52,154 nucleotides of DNA from an uncultured Woeseiaceae bacterium. GTDB taxonomy: Bacteria; Pseudomonadota; Gammaproteobacteria; Steroidobacterales; Woeseiaceae. The stretch lies in NCBI GenBank assembly GCA_945787845.1, contig CALZJH010000016.1:56485-108638 (forward strand). The letters run 5' to 3'. The position numbers and the translations under genes are program-made. Shown one piece after another: positions 29,451 through 37,995 of the stretch (the stretch's first letter is position 1; each line of letters begins with the position of its first letter). A model generated the notes under the pieces. That model was not told the DNA's origin, did no database searches, and worked only from the letters and a program-made list of their open reading frames with translations.

Positions 29451-29963
29451 ATGAGCGAGACAATGAGAAGGAAACAAACGGGCTTCACGCTGATTGAACT
29501 GATGATCGTTGTGGCGATCATCGGCATCCTGGCCTCGCTCGCCGTCTCGGCCTACCAGACCTATACCGTACGGGCCCAGATCGCCGAGGGCATCAACATG
29601 GCCGCAGGGGCGAAGGCCCCGGTGATTGACGCTTACAACATGGACGGCGAACCACCGGCCGGCCGCGTCGAGGCGGGCATGAGTGCCCTTGCCACCGACA
29701 CGCGCGGCAAGTATGTCAGCTCGGTTAACATTGATGATGGGCGCGTCGACGTCACTTTTGGCAATGATGCGCACGCGGAGATTTTCGGCCGGACCCTGTC
29801 TTTCACACCCTATATGGCTGCCTCGGGTAGTATCGCCTGGCGCTGCGGTAATGCGCCTGCCCCTGGGGGGACGTCCGTGTTGCTCACAGGCGGCGGCGTC
29901 ACCTCGGCCCATCTCGACCCCACAGTCGACAACCGCTACCTCCCTTCAGTCTGTCGTAACTAG
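29451..29963 (+). CDS. Type IV pilin, second copy (PilA-like)
   Basis: The 170-residue prepilin has a PilD cleavage site [21 protein letters not shown] and shares its ending (DNRYLPSVCRN versus DKHLPAACR) and Cys pair with the first pilin, so the two are tandem paralogues. Differences are a longer leader (MSETMRRKQTG), an extra Gly-rich loop near the C-terminus (GNAPAPGGTSVLLTGGG) and a separate control region. It could be an alternative major pilin or a minor pilin. ATG at 29451 has GGGAG about 10 nt upstream; ATG at 29463 is possible. Confidence 0.9.
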   Translation: MSETMRRKQTGFTLIELMIVVAIIGILASLAVSAYQTYTVRAQIAEGINMAAGAKAPVIDAYNMDGEPPAGRVEAGMSALATDTRGKYVSSVNIDDGRVDVTFGNDAHAEIFGRTLSFTPYMAASGSIAWRCGNAPAPGGTSVLLTGGGVTSAHLDPTVDNRYLPSVCRN

Positions 29964-30131
29964 GTCTTTCTCGCCCTTCGAGGACGCTCTCCGGACGCCA
30001 GAAAGAGCGAATTCGGGGGTTTTACTTAATCAAATTTAATAACTGTGAACAGCAGCACGAAATCTTGTTGAATCGGTACCTTGGATCGGTAAGACTGTAA
30101 AGCTCATTGAATCACGACAGCTTGGATCTTC

Positions 30132-31856
30132 ATGGTGGCAACCGCTTCACAATCCAATCTTGCTGGCTTGCCTCGGCGCCTGGTGCAAGACGGCATCATT
30201 TCTGAAGAACAGCTTCAGGAAGCCGGTGAAGCTGCCAAGAAAGAGCGCGTGCCTTTGATCGCCTACCTCGTGGCCGAAGAGCTGGCTGAAGCACGTGCCG
30301 TCGCTGTTGCCGCTTCGCACGAATTCGGCGTGCCCCTGCTGGATCTCGAGGCCGTCGATATTGACCTCGACGTCATTCGCGCGGTCGACCAGAAGCTGAT
30401 TACCAAGCATCGCGTGCTGCCGCTCGTAAAGCGCGGCAAGCGCCTGTTCCTCGGGATTGCAGACCCAACCAACCTGCAGGCCATCGACGACATCAAGTTC
30501 GCCACGACGCTGAGCATCGACCCGGTCGTCGTCGAACAGGACAAGCTCGAAGAGCGCATCAACAAGGCCATCGAAGCTGTCGACACGAGCATGGGCGGCC
30601 TCGAAGACGACGATTTTGATCTCGAAAACCTCGATGTCGGCGGCGGTGACGAAGAAGACGAAGATATCCAGAAGGACGATATCGAAGATGCGCCCGTCGT
30701 GCGTTTCGTCAACAAGGTCCTGCTCGATGCCATCAAGCGTGGCGCCTCGGATGTCCATTTCGAGCCCTACGAGAAGATTTTCCGTGTGCGTACACGTCTC
30801 GACGGTGTCCTGAGCGAGGTCGCAACGCCGCCCGTGGTGCTGGCCAACAAGGTATGTGCGCGCCTCAAGGTGATGTCGCGCATGGATATCGCCGAACGCC
30901 GGGTACCGCAGGACGGCCGCATCAAGATGCGCCTCAGCAAGAACCGCGCGATTGATTTCCGTGTCAACACCTGCCCGACGCTCTTCGGCGAGAAGATCGT
31001 GCTACGTATTCTCGATCCCTCGAGCGCCAAGCTCGGTATCGAGATGCTGGGCTACGAAGACCACCAGCGCTTAATGTATGAGAAGCACCTGGCCAAACCC
31101 TACGGAATGATCCTGGTTACGGGCCCGACGGGTTCCGGTAAGACGGTTTCGCTGTACACCGGCCTCAATATTCTCAACACTGAATATCGCAACATCTCGA
31201 CGGCTGAAGATCCCGCGGAAATTAATCTCCCGGGCATCAACCAGGTCAACGTCAATCCCAAGGTGGGTCTGACCTTCGCGTCGGCGCTGAAAGCGTTCCT
31301 GCGCCAGGATCCGGACGTCATCATGGTGGGTGAGATTCGAGACCTCGAGACGGCCGAGATCGCGATCAAGGCCGCCCAGACCGGTCACCTGGTTTTGTCC
31401 ACGCTGCATACGAATGACGCGCCCAAGACCCTGACGCGTATGGTCGATATGGGCGTAATGCCCTACGCCATCGCGACCTCGGTCAGCCTGATCATCGCGC
31501 AGCGCCTGGCGCGCCGTCTTTGCAACAACTGCAAGGAAGTGCGGGACATTCCTCGCGAAGCGCTCGAGAAAGAGGGCTTCACACCCGAGGAACTGGACGA
31601 AGGCCTCACGATTTTTGGTCCGAAAGACAAGGGCTGCAAACAATGCAATAACGGCTACAAAGGCCGACTGGGTATCTTCCAGGTCATGGAAGTGTCCGAG
31701 ACAATGGGTCGCATCATCATGGAAGGTGGCAACGCGATGCAGATCGCCGAACAGGCGGCACAAGAGGGGGTTATCGATTTACGACAGGCCGGATTGAACA
31801 AAGTCAAGGACGGGATTACCAGTCTTGAAGAGGTCAACCGGGTTACAATTGAGTAG
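30132..31856 (+). CDS. pilB: Type IV pilus assembly ATPase PilB
   Basis: PilB is the hexameric cytoplasmic motor for pilus extension. The 574-residue protein has the N-terminal MshEN/GspE-N region, an acidic linker (about 155-185), Walker A TGPTGSGKTVSLYTGLNIL, Asp box TAEDPAEINLPG, Walker B and His boxes (MVGEIRDLETAEIA, STLHTNDAPKTLTR), and the tetracysteine zinc site CNNC...CKQC. The 168-bp gap from pilA2 shows only a weak imperfect hairpin and no clear promoter. Confidence 0.96.
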   Translation: MVATASQSNLAGLPRRLVQDGIISEEQLQEAGEAAKKERVPLIAYLVAEELAEARAVAVAASHEFGVPLLDLEAVDIDLDVIRAVDQKLITKHRVLPLVKRGKRLFLGIADPTNLQAIDDIKFATTLSIDPVVVEQDKLEERINKAIEAVDTSMGGLEDDDFDLENLDVGGGDEEDEDIQKDDIEDAPVVRFVNKVLLDAIKRGASDVHFEPYEKIFRVRTRLDGVLSEVATPPVVLANKVCARLKVMSRMDIAERRVPQDGRIKMRLSKNRAIDFRVNTCPTLFGEKIVLRILDPSSAKLGIEMLGYEDHQRLMYEKHLAKPYGMILVTGPTGSGKTVSLYTGLNILNTEYRNISTAEDPAEINLPGINQVNVNPKVGLTFASALKAFLRQDPDVIMVGEIRDLETAEIAIKAAQTGHLVLSTLHTNDAPKTLTRMVDMGVMPYAIATSVSLIIAQRLARRLCNNCKEVRDIPREALEKEGFTPEELDEGLTIFGPKDKGCKQCNNGYKGRLGIFQVMEVSETMGRIIMEGGNAMQIAEQAAQEGVIDLRQAGLNKVKDGITSLEEVNRVTIE

Positions 31857-31893
31857 GTAAATCAGGTAATTGCACCGATAACGGATTTGAAAA

Positions 31894-33114
31894 ATGGCTG
31901 ACACAGCAATCGTAAGCAACACGCCGTTCCTGTGGGAGGGAACAGACAGGAACGGCAAGAAGATCAAGGGCAAGAGCCTTGCCGGCGACGAAGCGACGGT
32001 GCGCGCCGACCTGCGCCGCCAGGGCGTTGTACCGACGCGCATCCGCAAGCAGCGCCAGGGCATGTTCTCGGGCGGCGGCAAGATCACCACGGGCGATATC
32101 GCCCTGTTCAGCCGCCAGCTCGCCACGATGCTGGCCGCCGGTATCCCGCTGGTACAGGCGTTCGAGATCGTCGGCAACGGCCACGAAAATGCGGCCATGC
32201 AGAAGCTCATTCTTGCGGTCAAAGCGGATGTCGAAGGCGGTTCTGCGCTGGCCGAGGCTCTCGCCAAACACCCGCTCTATTTTGATGACCTGTTCGTCAA
32301 CCTCGTCGAGGCCGGCGAGCAGGCAGGTGCGCTTGAATCCCTGCTCGAAAAGGTCGCGACGTACAAGGAAAAGACCGAAGCGATCAAGAAGAAGATCAAG
32401 AAGGCCCTGACCTACCCGGCAGCGGTACTTGTGGTCGCGTTCGTGGTGACGACCATTCTCCTGATTTTCGTTATTCCGTCTTTCGAAGACCTGTTCAGAG
32501 GCTTCGGTGCCGACTTGCCGGCATTTACGCGCATGGTCATTGACCTGTCGGCGTTTGTCCGAACGCAGGGCGTGTTCCTCGCTATGGGACTGGGTGCCGC
32601 GATCGCTGCATTCCTCTACTTCAAGAAGCGCTCGCGAAAATTCAGGCATTTTCTCGATCGCCTGATGCTCAAGCTGCCGGTTATCGGCCCGATCATGCAG
32701 AAGGCATCGATCGCCCGCTACGCACGTACGCTGTCGACCATGTTCGCCGCCGGTGTACCGCTCGTGGAAGCCATGGAATCGGTTGCCGGTGCCACCGGCA
32801 ACATCGTTTACGAAGAAGCGGTTCTCTCGATGCGCGACGAAGTCGCGACCGGTCAGCGCCTGCAGGCTGCCATGGAGAATACGGACCTGTTTCCCAATAT
32901 GGTGATCCAGATGATTGCCGTGGGTGAGGAATCCGGTTCGCTCGACGAAATGTCTGCCAAGGTCGCCGACTTCTTCGAAGAAGACGTCGACAACGCCGTG
33001 GACAACCTCTCCAGCCTGCTCGAGCCCATGATCATGGCGATCCTGGGTGTGCTCGTCGGTGGCCTCGTGGTCGCCATGTACCTGCCTATCTTCAAGCTGG
33101 GTGCGGTCGTCTAG
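31894..33114 (+). CDS. pilC: Type IV pilus inner-membrane platform protein PilC
   Basis: PilC is the polytopic platform that couples PilB rotation to pilin insertion. The 406-residue protein contains two T2SF repeats: FSRQLATMLAAGIPLVQAFEIV with its following helices, and YARTLSTMFAAGVPLVEAMESV. Three membrane spans are seen near residues 170-195, 215-240 and 375-400. It follows pilB by 37 bp. Confidence 0.96.
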   Translation: MADTAIVSNTPFLWEGTDRNGKKIKGKSLAGDEATVRADLRRQGVVPTRIRKQRQGMFSGGGKITTGDIALFSRQLATMLAAGIPLVQAFEIVGNGHENAAMQKLILAVKADVEGGSALAEALAKHPLYFDDLFVNLVEAGEQAGALESLLEKVATYKEKTEAIKKKIKKALTYPAAVLVVAFVVTTILLIFVIPSFEDLFRGFGADLPAFTRMVIDLSAFVRTQGVFLAMGLGAAIAAFLYFKKRSRKFRHFLDRLMLKLPVIGPIMQKASIARYARTLSTMFAAGVPLVEAMESVAGATGNIVYEEAVLSMRDEVATGQRLQAAMENTDLFPNMVIQMIAVGEESGSLDEMSAKVADFFEEDVDNAVDNLSSLLEPMIMAILGVLVGGLVVAMYLPIFKLGAVV

Positions 33115-33137
33115 CAGTATTCGAAATTGATAGAATA

Positions 33138-33169
33138 CGGCGTTCGGGGGAAACTCCGAACGCCGTTTT
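33138..33169 (+). terminator. Hairpin terminator between pilC and pilD
   Basis: A 10-bp stem CGGCGTTCGG/CCGAACGCCG with an 8-nt loop is followed by TTTTC. It would end or attenuate the pilBC transcript before pilD. Confidence 0.7.
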
Positions 33170-33206
33170 CGTATAGGCTTGCGGCAGTCACGATGGAGTT
33201 CTCCTG

Positions 33207-34094
33207 ATGCTCGAATTGTTCACGGAATCAGCGCTGCTGTTCATCGCCGTTGTATTCGCGTTCTGCCTGGTTGTCGGCAGCTTCCTCAACGTCGTCATTT
33301 ATCGCCTGCCGGTCATGATGGAGCGGGAGTGGCGCGAGCAATGTCGCGAGATGGCCAAGTCACCAGCCATTGCTGACGTCCCGGAGGAGCGCTTCGACCT
33401 GGTTGTGCCGCGGTCACGCTGCCCCTCATGCGGCAACCTGATCACGGCATGGCAGAACATCCCCGTCGTCAGCTACCTGTTCCTCAAGGGGAAATGCGCC
33501 AATTGCGGTGAGTCGATTTCAGCACGCTATCCGCTCGTCGAAATAATGACGGCCGTGCTCGCTGCGCTGTGCGCCTGGCGCTTCGGGGCCGGCTGGGAAG
33601 CGGTCATGGCCATCATCATGACGCTGGCCCTGGTGCCGATCGCGATGATTGACGCGGATACGCAGCTCATTCCCGATTCGATCGTCCTGCCGCTGATGTG
33701 GATCGGACTCACGATGAGTCTCTATCACCCGATGGCCGGTGCCGACACCCTGTTTATCGCGCCACAGGACGCCATAGTCGGCGCAATGGCCGGCTACCTG
33801 AGCCTCTGGAGCATCTACTGGCTGTTTAAACTCGTGACCGGCAAGGAAGGCATGGGGTATGGCGACTTCAAGTTACTGGCCGCGCTCGGTGCCTGGCTGG
33901 GCTGGCAGCAGCTGCCAATAATCATCCTGATGTCGGCCGCGGTGGGGGCCGTCGTCGGCATCGCGATGATGGTATTCCGCAAGCACGAGCGCAGCATACC
34001 GATCCCGTTCGGCCCCTACCTGGCTGCGGCCGGCTGGATTGCGATGCTATGGGGCGAGACGATCAAGACAACGTATCTTGATACGATGCTCTGA
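33207..34094 (+). CDS. pilD: Prepilin peptidase/N-methyltransferase PilD
   Basis: PilD cleaves prepilin leaders and N-methylates the new Phe1. The 295-residue membrane protein has the methyltransferase-domain zinc cysteines (CPSCGN and CANCGE), the catalytic aspartates in AMIDADTQLIPD and GYGDFKLLAALGAWLGW (GxGD motif), and about eight hydrophobic segments. A Shine-Dalgarno GGAG lies 9 nt before the ATG. CoaE begins immediately after its stop codon. Confidence 0.96.
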   Translation: MLELFTESALLFIAVVFAFCLVVGSFLNVVIYRLPVMMEREWREQCREMAKSPAIADVPEERFDLVVPRSRCPSCGNLITAWQNIPVVSYLFLKGKCANCGESISARYPLVEIMTAVLAALCAWRFGAGWEAVMAIIMTLALVPIAMIDADTQLIPDSIVLPLMWIGLTMSLYHPMAGADTLFIAPQDAIVGAMAGYLSLWSIYWLFKLVTGKEGMGYGDFKLLAALGAWLGWQQLPIIILMSAAVGAVVGIAMMVFRKHERSIPIPFGPYLAAAGWIAMLWGETIKTTYLDTML

Positions 34095-34715
34095 GTGACT
34101 CGCACCCGGGACAATCACCCTTTTCGTATCGGCCTCACCGGCGGCATTGCCAGCGGCAAGTCCGTCGTCGCCGACCTGTTTGGGGAACTCGGCGTCCCGG
34201 TCATCGACACCGATATTATCGCCCGTCAGGTGGTAGCGCCGGGGCGACCCGCGCTCGACGAGATCCGTGCCCGCTTCGGCGACGAAATGATCGCCGAGGA
34301 TGGCAACCTGGATCGTGGCGCCATGCGCGACGCGATCTTTGCCGATGACGACGCCCGCCGCGACCTCGAGGCGATACTGCACCCTCGCATTGGCGCGGAA
34401 ACGCGGCGCCAGGCGGATGCGGCCGAAGGCGCTTACCAGCTCATAGTCGTGCCCTTGCTGGTCGGTTCCCCGCTCGCCGACTATGTTGATCGGGTGCTGG
34501 TCGTCGATTGCGAGGAAGAGACGCAGATTGACCGACTGCTGGCACGCGATGCTGAAACCAGGGAACAGGCGCAGCGCATTCTTGCCGCCCAAGCTAGTCG
34601 CGAGCAACGCCTTGCGATCGCCGACGACGTGATCAACAACGATCACAGTCTCGCGCACGTGCGCGACCAGGTTGAGGACCTGGACCGGAAATACCGCCGG
34701 ATAGCCCGGCGCTAG
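34095..34715 (+). CDS. coaE: Dephospho-CoA kinase
   Basis: CoaE phosphorylates dephospho-CoA, the last step of coenzyme A synthesis. The 206-residue protein has the P-loop GLTGGIASGKS, VIDTDIIARQVV, LEAILHPRI and QIDRLLARD with the lid. Start is GTG directly after the pilD stop (TGAGTG), so it is coupled to pilD, as in many Gammaproteobacteria. Its stop shares a CTAG with the convergent TMTC-like gene. Confidence 0.95.
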   Translation: MTRTRDNHPFRIGLTGGIASGKSVVADLFGELGVPVIDTDIIARQVVAPGRPALDEIRARFGDEMIAEDGNLDRGAMRDAIFADDDARRDLEAILHPRIGAETRRQADAAEGAYQLIVVPLLVGSPLADYVDRVLVVDCEEETQIDRLLARDAETREQAQRILAAQASREQRLAIADDVINNDHSLAHVRDQVEDLDRKYRRIARR

Positions 34716-36697
34716 TCGGCGGCATCCATTTGTTCGCGGACCACCCTGCGAAACTCGTGGATGTTGTCTTCAATGACGTTGATGTTGCCCAGCACGCCGG
34801 CCTGGTTCTCCTCGATCTGCCGCAGGGCGAGGTCGGACAAGTCCAGTGCCTCCTTATAATGCTGCGCCGTGGCCATCAGGCCCGCCATCTTCATCGTCGC
34901 ACTCGGTTTGGGTTGCGCCAGCACCGATGCCACGAAATGTGCCATCGCCCGCTTCGGTCTTTGCAGCTTCAACGAGGTCAGGCCGCTCAGGTAGTGCACG
35001 TGCGACAGTGACAATGAGCCCGGCGCAAGGCTCTTGTCATTCTCCAGCATTGTCGAGAACAGGCGGTCGAGCTTAGCGGCTGCATTGGCCACGCACTGCT
35101 CAGTCGCCAGGGAATCGATAGACCCCTCGTACAGCTCAAGGTAGCGCGGATCATAGGGCAGAGGCGCCAGGCGGTTCACGAGATCGTCCATGTCCGACTC
35201 ACTCAGTTGTCGCAGTCTGCAGCGTATCAGTGCGCGGTTCATTTGCAGCATTGGCGCGCTGTTCTCGATCGTCTCGGCCGCCCGGTCGATGACCGACATC
35301 GACGCATCGTAGTGACCCGCATTGAACAGGTTACGGGCGTACAGCACCTGCGCCCGCGCCGAGGTAGGCGCCTTGTGCGCGGATGCCTCGATCATGCTGT
35401 CATAGTCAGACCATACGGTGGCCGAATACCGAGTGAATCCGCCCAGCGCCAGCAGCACAAGAACGGCGGCCACGAAGCCTTTCTTCCCGTCAACTTTGGC
35501 GTCGACCAGGACGATCAATGGCAGGAACAGGAACGCCGCCGGCACGTAATTGCGGTGCTCGAAATACAGCTCGAGATTCAGGACCGTCGACTCGAGCAGG
35601 TGATACGCATAGAAGAACAGGATTGCGAACGCGAGCACAGGCAATTGCCGGCGCTTGACCACCGCGAGGGCGACAACCCCAAGATGAAACAGCGCTGCCG
35701 CCAGGGTCGTCACTGGCGTAAGCAAGCCGGTCGACTTGACGATATGGTCCTGGAACACACCGGTCGTATACAGCTTGGGAATGAACCAGTGCTGCAGGTA
35801 GGTAGCAACGACACGCGGCTGTGTCAAAAGTCGCTCGTAGAGGCTGAACTCTCGTGCCGGGGCTATTTCGAAGATGTCCGCCCGAAGAAACGATTGCGCC
35901 AGGTACGCAACGACTAGAACCGACGGCAGCACCAGGAACAGTCCCGACCAGCGTTTATCGATCCGTTCCGCCGACGCGCCGGAAGCGGACAGGATTGTGA
36001 GTTCCAGGACCAGGACCAGCATTGGCAGCAATGCGCCGCTTTCCTTGCACAGCGCGCCGAGGACCGTGAACCCGATCAGGCCGGCCGTCATCACCGTGTA
36101 CGCCTTCGCCTTGTTCGACGGGACCATGGAACGACCGTACAGGTATGTGACCATTCCGGCGGTCGTGAAGAGCATCGCCAGCTGTGTCATGCGCTGCACG
36201 ACGTACATCGTGGTCGAGACCAGGAAGGGGTGCAGCATCCATGCGGCGACCGAGAAAAAGGCCAGCCATGCGGCACGCCTCGAGTCGAAGCCAACCCGCA
36301 CAAGAATCTGCCGTGTCAAAACGCCAAGGAGTACGCCGTTGGCAAGGTGAATGACGAGATTGGTGCGTTTGAAGGCCCAGGCGTCGGCTGGCCAGTTATT
36401 CGCGTCGACGAGGAAACTGAGCATTGCGAGTGGCCTGCCTGTCGGGCCGGCCTGCCCACCCAGGACAAAGGCCCTGAAGGTATCCCAGTCCCGTACACCA
36501 CCGAGATTGCCCAGCGAGTCGAGGACACTGAAATCGTCAAGGACGAATGAGCCCTGCAATGCCGGCCAGTAGGCGAATCCGGTCGCCAGCAGGGCCAACG
36601 CCCAGGCGATGGCCAGATTAATCCGGTGGCGATCGCTCGCGACCTTGTCTTGCGCTGGATTCATAGCAGATTCGGGTCCGGCCAGATTGGCCGCCAT
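34712..36697 (-). CDS. TMTC-like membrane O-glycosyltransferase with TPR region
   Basis: The 661-residue protein resembles the TMTC/protein O-mannosyltransferase-like group with a GT-C layout. A first span is followed by GSFVLDDF (acidic D54-D55 pair expected in the first outer loop), GRPLAMLSFL, HLANGVLLGVL, about ten more spans, the family motif LCKESGALLPMLVL, and YFEHRNYVPAAFLFLP. A soluble tetratricopeptide-like C-terminal part follows (about 440-661). ATG at 36664 (MNPAQDK) is an alternative start. It is convergent with coaE beside the pilus genes, so pilin or another envelope protein may be its acceptor; that is inference. Confidence 0.7.
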   Translation of the reverse strand: MAANLAGPESAMNPAQDKVASDRHRINLAIAWALALLATGFAYWPALQGSFVLDDFSVLDSLGNLGGVRDWDTFRAFVLGGQAGPTGRPLAMLSFLVDANNWPADAWAFKRTNLVIHLANGVLLGVLTRQILVRVGFDSRRAAWLAFFSVAAWMLHPFLVSTTMYVVQRMTQLAMLFTTAGMVTYLYGRSMVPSNKAKAYTVMTAGLIGFTVLGALCKESGALLPMLVLVLELTILSASGASAERIDKRWSGLFLVLPSVLVVAYLAQSFLRADIFEIAPAREFSLYERLLTQPRVVATYLQHWFIPKLYTTGVFQDHIVKSTGLLTPVTTLAAALFHLGVVALAVVKRRQLPVLAFAILFFYAYHLLESTVLNLELYFEHRNYVPAAFLFLPLIVLVDAKVDGKKGFVAAVLVLLALGGFTRYSATVWSDYDSMIEASAHKAPTSARAQVLYARNLFNAGHYDASMSVIDRAAETIENSAPMLQMNRALIRCRLRQLSESDMDDLVNRLAPLPYDPRYLELYEGSIDSLATEQCVANAAAKLDRLFSTMLENDKSLAPGSLSLSHVHYLSGLTSLKLQRPKRAMAHFVASVLAQPKPSATMKMAGLMATAQHYKEALDLSDLALRQIEENQAGVLGNINVIEDNIHEFRRVVREQMDAAD

Positions 36698-36792
36698 TCT
36701 AGCCCGCCGGCTGCCGCCGCCGATAGCAACCGGCTCACATCAGCGCCTCCCGGTCATTTGCCACCCGCCGCTGTGTGACGCAGAATAGTGCG

Positions 36793-37593
36793 ATGGCCAA
36801 ACCCGCCCGCGAAATCGCCCCGCAATCGGCCCCTGCCGTCATGCACTACGAGCAGCCCTTGTCCGAGCGTATGCGGACGTTCCTGCGCCTCGAGTTTCTC
36901 TACCAGCAGATCCTTTACAACTGCGAGAGAGAAGCTGACTGGGCCGCACGGGCGACCATCGGGACGCTGCTCGAAGTCCTCGCAATTCTCTCCCGCGGCG
37001 ATGTCCGCAGCGACGTGCACAAGGAACTCGACCACCAGCTAGGCGTCCTGGAGCGCTTCCAGAGCCAGCCCGGCGTCGACGATGGCCGCCTGGATACCCT
37101 CATACACAACCTGTCGATGAGCCGGGATGAACTCAATCGGATCGGCACGGCGTTCCTGAACCCGCTCAAGGATTGCGAGTTCCTGAACGCGATCAAGCAC
37201 CGCAGCGCAATTCCGGGCGGCACCTGTGAGTTCGACCTGCCTGAGTACAGCCACTGGCTGCGGCAGCCGTTCGTCCGCCGCCAGGAAGATATGGAGAAAT
37301 GGCTGGGAGCAATTCGGCCCGTGTGTGACGCTGCCGCCGAGCTGCTTTGGCTAATCCGTGAAAGCGCGGAGCCTGCCGAGAAAATGGCCAACAACGGCAT
37401 GTATCAGCACAGCATGCAAAAAGACAGCAATTGCCGCTTGCTGCGCGTCAGCCTTGAAGACAACAGCGCGCTGTTTCCCGAAATCAGCGGCAGCCAGCAC
37501 CGGTTTACCGTGCGCTTCCTGGAATGGTCGACCATCGATAGCCGCGCCGTGCAGACTGGACACGACGTGCGCTTCAAACTCTCGATCTGCTAG
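36793..37593 (+). CDS. zapD: Cell division protein ZapD
   Basis: ZapD bundles FtsZ filaments at the division ring. The protein matches the YacF family: YEQPLSERMRTFLRLEFL, VHKELDHQLGVLERF, IPGGTCEFDLPEYSHWL and the C-terminal FPEISGSQHRFTVRFL. From ATG at 36793 it has 266 residues. This start is favoured by CAGAAT ending 6 nt upstream (leaderless type); ATG at 36841 would give 250 residues, closer to E. coli (247). coaE and zapD are usually neighbours; here the TMTC-like gene lies between, and the usual yacG is not found after it. Confidence 0.9.
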   Translation: MAKPAREIAPQSAPAVMHYEQPLSERMRTFLRLEFLYQQILYNCEREADWAARATIGTLLEVLAILSRGDVRSDVHKELDHQLGVLERFQSQPGVDDGRLDTLIHNLSMSRDELNRIGTAFLNPLKDCEFLNAIKHRSAIPGGTCEFDLPEYSHWLRQPFVRRQEDMEKWLGAIRPVCDAAAELLWLIRESAEPAEKMANNGMYQHSMQKDSNCRLLRVSLEDNSALFPEISGSQHRFTVRFLEWSTIDSRAVQTGHDVRFKLSIC

Positions 37594-37982
37594 TGGTTCT
37601 TCTGCAGAGCCTCGACGACAGGAACATCGGCGGGTAACAGCTCCTCGGCATCCAGGCTCTCTCGCGGCACCCACCGCAATGCCTGGCCCTCGCGCCCGAC
37701 CGGATCACTGTTCCACTCACTGACGATAAAGAACTCTATCGTCACAATGCGGTCGTCGTATTCATGCCGCAGGTTCATAAAGGACGCACAGGCAGTCACT
37801 TCGATCCCCAGCTCTTCTGCAAGTTCGCGCGACAGCGCTTCAAGGGATGTCTCATCGGCGCCAATTTTGCCACCAGGAAATTCCCACAGACCGTTGAAGA
37901 CGCCCCCGCCCAGGCGCTCGGCTATCAGGATCCTGCCCGCCGAATCGCAAAGAATCCCTGCCGCCACATTATAGTGATTCAT
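37590..37982 (-). CDS. mutT: Nudix hydrolase MutT (8-oxo-dGTP diphosphatase)
   Basis: The 130-residue protein is a short stand-alone MutT that removes oxidised guanine nucleotides. The Nudix box is GGKIGADETSLEALSRELAEELGI with all Glu metal ligands, preceded by NGLWEFPGG as in MutT. It lies directly downstream of secA on the same strand, the conserved position. Its stop overlaps the convergent zapD stop by 4 bp (CTAG). Confidence 0.95.
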   Translation of the reverse strand: MNHYNVAAGILCDSAGRILIAERLGGGVFNGLWEFPGGKIGADETSLEALSRELAEELGIEVTACASFMNLRHEYDDRIVTIEFFIVSEWNSDPVGREGQALRWVPRESLDAEELLPADVPVVEALQKNH

Positions 37983-37995
37983 GCGTGGGCGATTG

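Noticed and set aside
30045..30056. SOS-like CTGTGAACAG before pilB
   Set aside because: The spacing between CTG and CAG is far too short for a LexA box.
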